In this document: positions 24,322 through 31,904 of the stretch, one piece after another | Numbering within the stretch: position 1 is the stretch's first letter | Layout: each line of letters opens with the position of its first letter | DNA from: Blastocatellia bacterium | Lineage (GTDB): Bacteria > Acidobacteriota > Blastocatellia > UBA7656 | DNA length: 64,000 bases | Direction of reading: 5' to 3' | NCBI GenBank assembly: GCA_035275065.1 | Contig: DATENM010000087.1 | Span: 62,001 to 126,000 of the forward strand | Translations under genes and position numbers: made by a program | Notes under the pieces: generated by a model | What the model was told of the DNA's origin: nothing | The model's database searches: none | What the model saw: the letters and a program-made list of their open reading frames with translations, nothing else

Positions 24322-24743
24322 GGGTTGGCCACCTCATGGATGGCGAGGGCGTTGTCAGCCGGCACAGCATCATTACCGACCGCCTCGCGAGTGAAACATT
24401 TTACGCTCACGCTGGCCGCGCCGAGCATCGCTTGCAAGCGCGCTTCCCACAGCCAGCGCGGGCGCGGGCGGCAGCAGTAGAGATTGAAGGTGGCAACGCC
24501 AAGCTCAGGATAGGTGTGACAGGCAAGGTGCGATTCGGTCAGCAGGTAAAGGCCGGTGACGCCGCCCGGCGCGGCGAACTGATGCCACTGGCCGTCGCCG
24601 ATCACTTTCAGATCAAGCTCGCGGATGATCCGTTCGCACAACCGGCGCATGTGACAGAGGTCTGCGAGCGGCTCTGACTTGCAACCGCGCGCATCGATCA
24701 TCCACTCGGTGCCGACGTTCATTTGCTCTGCCGAAGAGTTCAT
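24318..24743 (-). CDS. speD: S-adenosylmethionine decarboxylase proenzyme (SpeD/SpeH type)
   Basis: The 141-residue protein is the prokaryotic class 1B AdoMet decarboxylase. It self-cleaves at Glu70-Ser71 (LLTESHLACHTYPE) to make the pyruvoyl cofactor. The proton donors expected five and twenty residues after that serine are present as His76 and Cys91, the same spacing as in the Thermotoga enzyme (Ser63, His68, Cys83). It supplies decarboxylated AdoMet, the aminopropyl donor for the spermidine-synthase homologue downstream. It is 25 bases after the DUF3500 gene and overlaps DUF4178 by four bases. Confidence 0.93.
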   Translation of the reverse strand: MNSSAEQMNVGTEWMIDARGCKSEPLADLCHMRRLCERIIRELDLKVIGDGQWHQFAAPGGVTGLYLLTESHLACHTYPELGVATFNLYCCRPRPRWLWEARLQAMLGAASVSVKCFTREAVGNDAVPADNALAIHEVANP

Positions 24744-24768
24744 CGCTCTTTATGAAGTTTGCCGCCGC

Positions 24769-25824
24769 TCAATGCGAATGATGGTGCGGCGCGTTCAAGT
24801 AATGCTCGCGCAGCAAGTCTCGGCCATAATCGCCCTGAAAATCACGCCACACGCTGTGGACATGATTGGCGTTGTTCTGCGTATTGTCGTATTCGATGAC
24901 AAACGTCGGCCCCTGCAAGCGGTAATAATGCGGCTGCCCCAGCTCTGTGCCGCCGGCCCAGCCGAACCAGATTTTTTCTAAGCCTGCCTGCCTTACTTTC
25001 TCCATGCGCTGCGTCGCCAGATCAGCCGGCATCGCGCCGGCGTACTCTTCAAGCAAGCGCACCAGCAGGCTCATCTGTTGCGCATTGAATTGGCTGGCGG
25101 GGATGCCGACCGGCGCCAGCGGATCCACACGCTTGGCATTGGTCGTAACGACGTCGGAAAAAGCGTCGGCTTGAAAGATAATTTTGGCGCGTTGCGCGTC
25201 GCTGAACGTATGGAGCAGCTCGCGGGCGATGTCCTCTTCGGCGGCCAGGACGCGCAAGCCGCGGCGCGGCCCCTGGCGGACTTCCGCGGGGTTCGAGCCG
25301 AAGAAGCTCGGCGTCGTGGCGGCAACGCGGCCATTGATCGCCGTAAAATTGAGCGACAGGTGATGGCCTTCGATGCGCCAGCCCCAGGCGGCTTTATCCG
25401 AAGGCTGGCCGAAGAAAGAAAAGTAATAGAGCGCCGGATCACGGCGCGCGGCGGTGGCGGCATCGCCGGGTGTTGGCGATTCCATCTCGCGCAGCACCAG
25501 CTCGATCTCCATGATGGTCGTCGCCTTGTAATAGCCGCGCTGGCTGAGCGTTGCCTTGAGGAAGTCCTGGGCTAACCGGCGCTGATGATCGTCGAGTTCT
25601 TTGAGCGGGATGCCGCGCCGGGCGCGCGGCACGTAGAACCAGTTGAAGCGCTCTTCGTCATTAAACTCCATGAGTGCTTTGGCGCGCTGCTCGGCGGTCA
25701 AGGAGGCGAGAAACTGTTGCGCGGCTTTGGTGATCGCGGCGGCTGACGACGGACGGGCCTTGCCGCCGATGCCGATGGCCAGCGCCAGGGCCATGACGGC
25801 TGTCAGCAAAATCTTGATCTTCAT
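24769..25824 (-). CDS. DUF3500 family secreted protein
   Basis: The 351-residue protein (start chosen at the ATG with GAGAG seven bases upstream) has a signal peptide (MKIKILLTAVMALALAIGIGG). It matches the DUF3500 family: FNDEERFNWFYVPRARRGI, the middle GHHLSLNFTAING segment and the terminal NNANHVHSVWRDFQGDYG with many His (ending HYLNAPHHHSH). The family is widespread and of unknown function; the conserved His, Asp and Glu suggest metal binding. It precedes speD by 25 bases on the same strand and may be the first gene of the polyamine-type operon. Confidence 0.85.
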   Translation of the reverse strand: MKIKILLTAVMALALAIGIGGKARPSSAAAITKAAQQFLASLTAEQRAKALMEFNDEERFNWFYVPRARRGIPLKELDDHQRRLAQDFLKATLSQRGYYKATTIMEIELVLREMESPTPGDAATAARRDPALYYFSFFGQPSDKAAWGWRIEGHHLSLNFTAINGRVAATTPSFFGSNPAEVRQGPRRGLRVLAAEEDIARELLHTFSDAQRAKIIFQADAFSDVVTTNAKRVDPLAPVGIPASQFNAQQMSLLVRLLEEYAGAMPADLATQRMEKVRQAGLEKIWFGWAGGTELGQPHYYRLQGPTFVIEYDNTQNNANHVHSVWRDFQGDYGRDLLREHYLNAPHHHSH

Positions 25825-25884
25825 GCTCATGCTCTCGCGTTGATGATCGACCACGCCAACGGGTGACGAGAGGATAGCACGAGG

Positions 25885-26000
25885 AAGGCAAAAGGCAAAA
25901 GGCAAAGGGCAAAAGGCTGGAGCCGGATTAAGAGGTAGCCTGAGGCGATTTATTGAATCCCCTGCCGACCTTTTGCCTTTTTACTTTTCACCTTTGCCTT
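25885..26000. repeat. Inverted repeat with heptad arms (aaaaggc type)
   Basis: The left arm (25885-25917) is aaaaggc repeated about four times with one aaagggc variant. The right arm (25969-26000) is the complement, mixing ttttgcc and tttttac units. About 50 bases separate the arms. It lies between the DUF3500 gene and the M15-like gene on the minus strand and abuts the DUF3500 leader. Confidence 0.75.
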
Positions 26001-26016
26001 CGCGCGTAGCGCGCAT

Positions 26017-26796
26017 TCACTTGAAGCGGTGTGAAGGGTAGCCGACGTGGATGTGCGCGCCGGTGGCCGACCCTGACACGGCCTGGCGAAAGGCGATGAA
26101 GGGAATCCCCTGGCTGCGCAGGTAAGCCATCAGCGCCTGCCCTTCGGCGCTGTCGGGATGGACGGCAACGTCCATCGCATTGCTGTGATCGAAACCGAGA
26201 TGTGTATGCGTGGCGGTCTGCCCAAAGGCGCTGATGGGCAGGGCGTGGTGAAACTGGCCGACGAAGAAGCTCTGGACTTTTGCCGAATCCGTGAGCGCCC
26301 AGTGCGCGCCGCTGTAGCGGATGAGCACCGCGTTGCTGACCGTCGTGCCGACGCGCGGCGGCGGCATCAAGGCCAGTTGTTTTTCGGCGGTGGCTTCGGC
26401 GATCAACTGATCGGCCTCGGTCATCTGGCGTCGCGTCTCGGTGACTTTCGCTTGCGCGGCGGCAAGCGCGCGCTCGCTCTCTTCAAGCTCGCGCTTTGAA
26501 ACGATCTGCTGCTCAACCAGCGCCTTGCGCTTCTCAACGGTTTCGCTGGCCGTTTTCACATCGCCTTCTTGAAAGACCAGCAGCTTGCCGAGGCTCTCTT
26601 TATAATTCTGGGCCGCGGCGACAACTTCATCTTTGGCTTTGGCGATGCGCTGAGCAAGCTCGCCTGGCGGATTGCGCGGCGGCTTCTTCTTGCGCTTCTG
26701 CGCCTCGGCGTCAAAGGGGAGTAGCAGCGCACAGGTCAGTGCCGTAAAGACCACCGCGCGCCGCATTGCTGGATTCGTTGCGTTAAAGAACCTCAT
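26017..26796 (-). CDS. Secreted coiled-coil protein with an M15-like metallopeptidase domain
   Basis: The 259-residue protein has a signal peptide (RRAVVFTALTCALLLPFDAEA), a Lys/Pro-rich stretch, and a long coiled coil (about residues 45-145, GELAQRIAKAKDEV ... MTEADQLIAEATAEK). Its C-terminal domain carries the zinc-ligand pattern of M15/LAS peptidases: HLGFDHSNAMDVAV (H-x6-D) and GAHIHVG (HxH). LAS enzymes cut peptidoglycan peptides. The coiled coil plus LAS arrangement recalls EnvC-type envelope factors, although those use M23 domains. The activity call is inference from the motifs. Confidence 0.7.
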   Translation of the reverse strand: MRFFNATNPAMRRAVVFTALTCALLLPFDAEAQKRKKKPPRNPPGELAQRIAKAKDEVVAAAQNYKESLGKLLVFQEGDVKTASETVEKRKALVEQQIVSKRELEESERALAAAQAKVTETRRQMTEADQLIAEATAEKQLALMPPPRVGTTVSNAVLIRYSGAHWALTDSAKVQSFFVGQFHHALPISAFGQTATHTHLGFDHSNAMDVAVHPDSAEGQALMAYLRSQGIPFIAFRQAVSGSATGAHIHVGYPSHRFK

Positions 26797-27005
26797 AACT
26801 TTTTGCCGTCGTAACGCTCGGCGATGCGCCAGCGCTGCACCATCACGACGTGACCGTCGGGCTTGAGCCGGACGTTGATTTCATCACGGCGCGAAGGGCG
26901 GCCCTCCTTGCCGCGCATCACTAGCTCGACGACTTGGCCGTAACGGATGGCCTTCGAGAACGTCCTGAAGCCGATGGTGTCGCCCACTCGAATCGTCTTG
27001 ATCAT
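26793..27005 (-). CDS. Small basic beta-rich protein of unknown function
   Basis: The 70-residue protein (MIKTIRVGDTIGFRTFSKAIRYGQVVELV ... GHVVMVQRWRIAERYDGKKL) appears to be a small SH3-like or KOW-like beta barrel by its hydrophobic/basic alternation. I do not recognise a family. Of two adjacent ATGs, 27005 is preferred because AGGG lies five bases before it. The stop overlaps the start of the M15-like gene by four bases, so the two are probably co-translated. Confidence 0.6.
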   Translation of the reverse strand: MIKTIRVGDTIGFRTFSKAIRYGQVVELVMRGKEGRPSRRDEINVRLKPDGHVVMVQRWRIAERYDGKKL

Positions 27006-27050
27006 CATCGCCCTGTGTTTTTCATTATAGCCGTTTCTCGGAGCAAACAC

Positions 27051-27206
27051 TCAACGGATTACCGGCGTATTGCCCAGGCGTTCTTTCCAAGCGGCGACCT
27101 CGGCGATCAGCGCCTGGCGATTTTGCCGGGAAACCGCTTCCGGGAAGGCGGCGGAATTAGTGATTACTCCCGCGCCTGCCCCGACGAGGTCACCTGGAAC
27201 TGGCCA
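27051..27206 (-). pseudogene. Orphan C-terminal coding fragment after the GspG-like gene
   Basis: A 52-codon open stretch lacks a start codon but has strongly coding-like codon choice (GCG CTG ATC GCC GAG GTC GCC) and ends in TGA at 27051. It reads NSAAFPEAVSRQNRQALIA, then EVAAWKERLGNTPVIR. It overlaps the last codons of the zinc-ribbon/GspG gene in another frame. It may be a decayed gene end or the original tail of the upstream gene after a frameshift. Confidence 0.4.
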
Positions 27207-27829
27207 TCAGAGCCGGTTTCGCCCCCCGGCCCGTGCGAGTAGAGCAAGAATCCCTGCCCCGCTTCGGTCACCTCGTAGACATAATCGTTGCCCCACGGGT
27301 CAACTTCGGGCAGCCGCTCCATGTACGGCCCGAGCCACTGATTGACCCGCGCGTCGTCGCTCGGCCTGAAGGCCGCCGGGCGGTTGATCAGGCCATGCAG
27401 CCCTTCGACGCCCGTCGGGTAACGCCCGATGTCATTGCGAAAGTGTTCGAGCGCCTCGGCCATCAGGCGTAACTCGCGGCGGGCCATCTCGCTGCGCGCC
27501 AGCGACTGACGCTGCTCGGGCGATTGATGCGTCAGCGCCAGCCAGGTGGCGATGGCGGCGGCGGCGAGCGGGATGACGGTTGCAGAAATGATGGCGGCGC
27601 GCTTGCGGCGGCGGGCGCGGCGCAAGTTGGCTTCATGAACTTCGGGTAGAAAAACCGTCGTCGGGTCGGGGCGGTGCGTGGTCTCTACTTGCCGAGCCGT
27701 CTCGACGTGCGCCCGCGATGGGCGGGCACCCGCCACCGGGCGATAGCAGTTGACGCAGTAGCGCAGGTTCGCGGCCAGTGTCGCGCCGCACCCCGCGCAT
27801 TGCTGTTTGTCTGGTGATTCCGCGGCCAT
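27164..27829 (-). CDS. Zinc-ribbon membrane protein with a GspG-like pseudopilin C-domain
   Basis: The 221-residue protein starts MAAESPDKQQ, with a zinc ribbon (CAGCGATL ... CVNC, about residues 11-30), then an Arg-rich stretch and one membrane helix (IISATVIPLAAAAIATWLAL). The C-terminal domain matches the major type II pseudopilin GspG: DIGRYPTGVEGLHGLINRP, WLGPYMERLPEVDPWGNDYVY and LLYSHGPGGETGSDG. Instead of a prepilin leader at the N-terminus it has a cytosolic zinc ribbon, so it cannot be processed as a normal pilin. No other type II secretion genes are nearby. Function unknown. Confidence 0.78.
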   Translation of the reverse strand: MAAESPDKQQCAGCGATLAANLRYCVNCYRPVAGARPSRAHVETARQVETTHRPDPTTVFLPEVHEANLRRARRRKRAAIISATVIPLAAAAIATWLALTHQSPEQRQSLARSEMARRELRLMAEALEHFRNDIGRYPTGVEGLHGLINRPAAFRPSDDARVNQWLGPYMERLPEVDPWGNDYVYEVTEAGQGFLLYSHGPGGETGSDGQFQVTSSGQARE

Positions 27830-27929
27830 CGGTAATAGAAGTTTATCCCCGCGCGGCGATTCTAGACAACATCGCATCGCCATCGCCGCGTTTCCAGTCC
27901 GTCACGTCCGACGTTTCCCTGCCCTTGCC

Positions 27930-28060
27930 AGGGCCTATTCATTCTCGAATAACCATTGGGGGATGAACCGCCAAGACGCCAAGACCGCCAAGAAAAGCTC
28001 TGTCTTCTCTTGGCGGCCTTGGCGTCTTGGCGGTTTAAGTCCGGAGAATGAATAGACCCT
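27930..28060. repeat. Nested long inverted repeat with 8-9 base tandem arms
   Basis: The outer arms AGGGCCTATTCATTCTC (27930-27946) and GAGAATGAATAGACCCT (28044-28060) enclose inner arms built from ccgccaaga-type units (27966-27992 and 28009-28035). The inner arms match at 26 of 27 positions. The whole 131-base element could fold into one long cruciform. It fills the divergent spacer between the GspG-like gene and the kinase, immediately upstream of the kinase promoter. Confidence 0.85.
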
Positions 28061-28079
28061 ACTGCCCTTGCGGCCACAC

Positions 28080-28109
28080 TTGAAGCTGACGGCTTGGGCC
28101 ATTTATAGT
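28080..28109 (+). promoter_or_regulatory. Predicted promoter giving a near-leaderless kinase mRNA
   Basis: TTGAAG (28080-28085) and TATAGT (28104-28109) are separated by 18 bases. The kinase ATG at 28121 follows the -10 by only 11 bases, so transcription would begin within about five bases of the start codon. No ribosome site is present, which fits a leaderless or near-leaderless transcript. Confidence 0.5.
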
Positions 28110-28120
28110 TGTGTAGTTGT

Positions 28121-30913
28121 ATGGAATCCGAAATCCTAACCGACCGCGACCGGCGGATCAGCGAGATCGTCGAAGCGGCGCTGCAATTCGCGCCCGGCCA
28201 GCGCACGGCCTACCTCGACCGCGCTTGCACAGATGAAGGGCTGCGCCTCGACGTCGAAACGACCATCGCCATACGCGAGGCGTCGGGTCAATTCCAGGGC
28301 GTGACGAATGCCGAAGGGCCGACGGCTTTTATGCAGGACGCCGACACCATCGCGCTATCGGCAAACGAACAGCAGAGGCTCCTCGACGACACACACATCG
28401 GCGCTTATCGCCTCCTGCGACGCATCGGCCAGGGCGGCATGGGCGCGGTCTATCTGGCCGAGCGCGACACCGGCGAATTCAAGCAACAGGTCGCCATCAA
28501 GCTCATCAAGCGCGGCATGGATTCAGAGTTCGTGGTGCGGCGCTTTCTGAGCGAGCGGCAAATCCTCGCCGCGCTCAACCACCCGAACATCGCCCGCCTC
28601 TTAGACGGCGGCACCACGGCGGATGGCCGGCCTTACTTCGTGATGGAATACATCGAAGGACGGCCCATTAACCAATATGCCGACGAGCAACAGCTATCAA
28701 CCGTCGAACGCTTGCGGCTCTTTCAAAAGGTCTGCGCCGCCATCCATTACGCGCACCAGAACCTCGTCATCCACCGCGACATCAAGCCGTCAAACATCCT
28801 GGTGACCGCCGATGGCATACCGAAGCTGCTCGACTTTGGCATCGCCAAGCTCTTGAATCCTGATCTGGTGGCGCACACGATTGAAGCCACCGCCGTCGCC
28901 GTGCGCTTGATGACGCCGGAATACGCCAGCCCCGAACAGGTCAAGGGCGAAGCCATCACGACGGCAAGCGATGTCTATTCGCTCGGCGTCCTGTTGTACG
29001 AATTACTGACGGGCCACCGCCCTTACCGGATCAGCAATCGCACGCCGCTTGAAGTGGCCCGCGTCGTCTGCGAAGAAGAGCCGCAGCGACCCAGCACCGT
29101 CGTCGGGCGCGTCGAAACCTACCCGCTTGCAGACGGCACCGGAACCATTCAGGTGACGCCTGAAACCATCAGCCGGACGCGCGACAGCAATCCCGAAAAG
29201 CTGCGCCGGCGGCTGGCAGGCGATCTCGACAACATCGTGCTGATGGCGATGCGCAAAGAGCCGGCGCGGCGCTACGCTTCGGTTGACCAGTTGGCCAACG
29301 ACATTCGCCGCCACCTTGATGGCCGCCCGGTCATCGCTCGCAAAGACACGCTCACTTACCGCACGGCGAAATTCGTCAGGCGGCACCGCGCAGGGATGCT
29401 CGCCGCCGTGCTCATTCTCGCTTCGCTGATTGCCGGCGCGGTCATGACCTTGCAACAACGCGCCCGCGCCGAGCGCCGCTTCAACGATGTGCGGCATCTG
29501 GCAAGCTCGTTTCTGTTCGAGTTCCATGACGCCATCAAAGACCTGCCGGGCTCGACACCGGCGCGCGAGCTGGTCGTCCGGCGGGCGCTCGAATACCTGG
29601 ACGATCTCGCCCGCGAAGGCGGCAGCGATTCGTCATTGCAGCGCGAGCTGGCGACGGCTTACCAGAAAGTCGGCGACGTGCAGGGCAACCCACTTTTCGC
29701 TAACCTCGGCGACCCTGCCGGCGCGCTCATCAGTTATCAGAAAGCGCAGGCCATTCGCGCCGAACTGGCAAGGAAGCACCCGGATAGCGACGATGATCGG
29801 CGCGCTCTGGCCGTCAGTTATCTGCGCATCGGTGACATCGGCTGGCGCACAGGCGACACGAAACTGGCTCAGGAAGCCTATCACGAGGGCATACGCCTGA
29901 TCGAAGGGATGGCTGAAGGTGATCGGCTCGACCTGCCGACGAGCCGCGAGCTATGGGCCGGCTATCGCAATTTGGCTTATGCGCTGGCGGAAACCGGCGA
30001 CCTCAACGCCGGGCTTGAGAGCCTGCGCAAGGGCCAGGCGCTCGGCGAACGGCTGATGGCCGCTTACCCCGACGACAAAGGCGTGCGTCACGATATGTCG
30101 GCGACGCTGACCCTGCTCGGCCAGGCGCAGGGCGAGCGCGGCGAGCTTGCCGGCGCGCTCGATACCTTTCAAAAAGCTCTGCGGATTGACGAGCAGATCG
30201 CCGCCGCCGAGCCAAACAATCCAGAATTCCAAAAGTCATTGGCGAAGGCCTGCCAGGACATCGGCGACGTGCATATGCACGCGGGCAACCCGCGCGCCGC
30301 GGCGGAAAGTTATCGCCGCGCCGCCGCCATCATGGAGCCGGTCGCCGCCGCCGACCCGGCAGACGCGCAGGCGCGGCGTAACGTCGCTTCGGCGCAGATC
30401 AACCTGGGCCGCGCCCTGCTCAAGCTCAATCAATACGCCGAAGCCTTGCGGGCCATCGAGCGCGCCGCGGCGATCTACAGGTATTTCGCCGTCAACGAGC
30501 CGTACAACGAATTCGCGCGCGCCGAGATGGCTTACGGTCATATCCACCTGGGCCTGGCGCTGGCGCTGAACGGCAAGGGGGCGCAAGCCCTGACGGTTGC
30601 CGAAGAGGCGCGCGCGATCATCGCCGTGCTTAGCGAAGTCAACCCGACGAACGCCGAGTATCGCGGATTGCTTTCGTCGAGCTATTCAATACTCGGCCAG
30701 ATTCATGTGACGATGGCGGGGCGCGAGCGACAGCCGAGCCGTCAGGCCGATCACTGGCGGGCGGCGCGCGACGGTTATCAACACAGCTATGATATTTTGA
30801 AAGACTTGAAAGAGCGCGGCGAGTTCGCCAGCGTCGAGTATGGCGTGCCCGAAGAAGAGGCGGCGAAGATCGCCGAGTGTGATGCGGCGCTGGCCAGGCT
30901 CTCAGGTAAGTAA
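28121..30913 (+). CDS. Membrane Ser/Thr protein kinase (PknB type) with TPR domain
   Basis: The 930-residue protein has an N-terminal helical region and a complete kinase domain (about 90-400): glycine loop RIGQGGMGAVYLA, VAIKLIK lysine, catalytic loop VIHRDIKPSNILV and DFG in KLLDFGIAKLL. One membrane helix (AGMLAAVLILASLIAGAVMTL, about 425-447) leads to an extracytoplasmic region of about 470 residues made of TPR repeats (KAQAIRAELARKHPDSDD, GALDTFQKALRIDEQIAAAEP, EALRAIERAAAIYRYF). Such kinase-TPR fusions are abundant in acidobacteria and planctomycetes and phosphorylate proteins in response to envelope cues. The start is at the ATG of MESEIL, with no ribosome site. Confidence 0.93.
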   Translation: MESEILTDRDRRISEIVEAALQFAPGQRTAYLDRACTDEGLRLDVETTIAIREASGQFQGVTNAEGPTAFMQDADTIALSANEQQRLLDDTHIGAYRLLRRIGQGGMGAVYLAERDTGEFKQQVAIKLIKRGMDSEFVVRRFLSERQILAALNHPNIARLLDGGTTADGRPYFVMEYIEGRPINQYADEQQLSTVERLRLFQKVCAAIHYAHQNLVIHRDIKPSNILVTADGIPKLLDFGIAKLLNPDLVAHTIEATAVAVRLMTPEYASPEQVKGEAITTASDVYSLGVLLYELLTGHRPYRISNRTPLEVARVVCEEEPQRPSTVVGRVETYPLADGTGTIQVTPETISRTRDSNPEKLRRRLAGDLDNIVLMAMRKEPARRYASVDQLANDIRRHLDGRPVIARKDTLTYRTAKFVRRHRAGMLAAVLILASLIAGAVMTLQQRARAERRFNDVRHLASSFLFEFHDAIKDLPGSTPARELVVRRALEYLDDLAREGGSDSSLQRELATAYQKVGDVQGNPLFANLGDPAGALISYQKAQAIRAELARKHPDSDDDRRALAVSYLRIGDIGWRTGDTKLAQEAYHEGIRLIEGMAEGDRLDLPTSRELWAGYRNLAYALAETGDLNAGLESLRKGQALGERLMAAYPDDKGVRHDMSATLTLLGQAQGERGELAGALDTFQKALRIDEQIAAAEPNNPEFQKSLAKACQDIGDVHMHAGNPRAAAESYRRAAAIMEPVAAADPADAQARRNVASAQINLGRALLKLNQYAEALRAIERAAAIYRYFAVNEPYNEFARAEMAYGHIHLGLALALNGKGAQALTVAEEARAIIAVLSEVNPTNAEYRGLLSSSYSILGQIHVTMAGRERQPSRQADHWRAARDGYQHSYDILKDLKERGEFASVEYGVPEEEAAKIAECDAALARLSGK

Positions 30914-30942
30914 GTTGGAGAGCGGTTATCAATCGGGTGTAG

Positions 30943-31017
30943 CCTGGGAGCGCGGGCGTCTCGCCCGCAAGCTTTCGCATGCGCAATACCGGCGGGCAAG
31001 ATGCACGCGCTCCCAGG
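30943..31017. repeat. Dispersed 75-bp palindrome-ended repeat, family A copy 2
   Basis: Same length and termini as the copy at 4085-4159, with terminal inverted repeats CCTGGGAGCGCG and CGCGCTCCCAGG. Differences are concentrated in the loop-side stretches. It lies 30 bases after the kinase stop codon and 23 bases before the convergent DUF2834 gene end. Confidence 0.75.
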
Positions 31018-31039
31018 TCATAGGCAACCGAAAGCTGCT

Positions 31040-31378
31040 CTAAGGCATTGCCGCCGCGCCGCGCTTCTCATGCAGCCGCTTCTCTCTGACGTAGAGGAAC
31101 AGCGGTAAGGCGAGCGACAAGCCCAAGAGCAGGTTGCAGACGACGTACGACCAGAGATGTCTCATCTGCCGGCGGCGGCCTTCGGTATACACGAAGACCC
31201 ACAGCACCAGCGAAGAAACGATAACGTCAAGACCAAATAAGCCGGAGATTCGGTTGGCAAATAACTGCTCGACGAACAGAGGGAGGTTCATCCCATGCTC
31301 GCGCAAGAAGGGCAGCAACTGCGAGTTCGGCAGGGCGACGCCTAAGACGCACAGCAGCAAGTAAAGGTAGCGAATCAT
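31040..31378 (-). CDS. DUF2834 small membrane protein
   Basis: The 112-residue protein has three hydrophobic segments with the DUF2834 pattern: MIRYLYLLLCVLGVALPNSQLLPFL, then LFANRISGLFGLDVIVSSLVLWVFVY and LLLGLSLALPLFLYVREKRL. Function unknown; the family is common in cyanobacteria and proteobacteria. AAGGAG sits seven bases before the ATG and fixes the start; a longer upstream frame runs through a repeat and is not credible. Confidence 0.82.
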   Translation of the reverse strand: MIRYLYLLLCVLGVALPNSQLLPFLREHGMNLPLFVEQLFANRISGLFGLDVIVSSLVLWVFVYTEGRRRQMRHLWSYVVCNLLLGLSLALPLFLYVREKRLHEKRGAAAMP

Positions 31379-31396
31379 ACACGCTCTCCTTTGTAG

Positions 31397-31445
31397 GTGG
31401 CGCAATCTGTTAGATTGCGCCACAGGGCAAACGCAAACGAATGCC
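31397..31445. repeat. Dispersed palindrome, family B copy 1
   Basis: GTGGCGCAATCTG (31397-31409) is complementary to the following bases up to GCGCCAC at 31423. The adjoining sequence, read on the minus strand, is TTGCGTTTGCCCTGT followed by a GCGCAA, exactly as at family B copy 2 (51731-51751). It lies immediately upstream of the DUF2834 ribosome site. Confidence 0.65.
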
Positions 31446-31502
31446 TCTGGCGCTGGCAGTCTAGCACAAGCGCGCGCTGCCGGCCTCCATCGCCGCTTAA
31501 GC

Positions 31503-31904
31503 TCAGGCTTGCTTGAACAGCAGGCCACGCACCAGCCCAACGAACGCCAACAGCCATGCGGCGAGCGCCACATAAATAAAGTAGCGGGGGATCAACAGCA
31601 AGGATTCGAAGTTGATCGCTTTTGATAACTGGAAGGTACAGGCTGTGTACATGCCTAAAGGAAAGACCATTCCCCAGTACTGCGGCTCGTAGGTCAGCGG
31701 CAGGCGCTTGTAAACGTGCCGCCAGATTCCGAGGATGACCAGCAGGGGTATCCACCATGTGCCCGCCGCCCAGAAGAATAGCGTGAACCCTTTGAGGAAA
31801 GGCAGCGTCTCGCCGAGCAGCGTCCAATCGGGGGCGGCAAGGATCAGCCGCGCCCCGGCGAGCGTCGTGATGGCAACGGCTCCCATATTGATCCAATGAG
31901 GACT
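31503..31904 (-). pseudogene. Truncated TDT-family (TehA/SLAC1-type) transporter
   Basis: The readable part gives the last third of a tellurite-resistance/dicarboxylate transporter: SPHWINMGAVAITTLAG, four helices, and the diagnostic YWGMVFPLGMYTACTFQLSKAI. A full-length family member has about 300-380 residues and ten helices; only about 134 residues remain. Going upstream the homology stops near 31904 and the frame closes at 31908. An internal ATG could still start a 127-residue product, but it would lack most of the pore. The sequence on the other side of the break is a truncated Crp gene on the opposite strand. Confidence 0.75.

Noticed and set aside
30237..31039. tRNA or small RNA genes in spacers
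   Set aside because: No TTCGAAT-type T-loop or cloverleaf was found in any spacer read in the window; only palindromic repeats were present.
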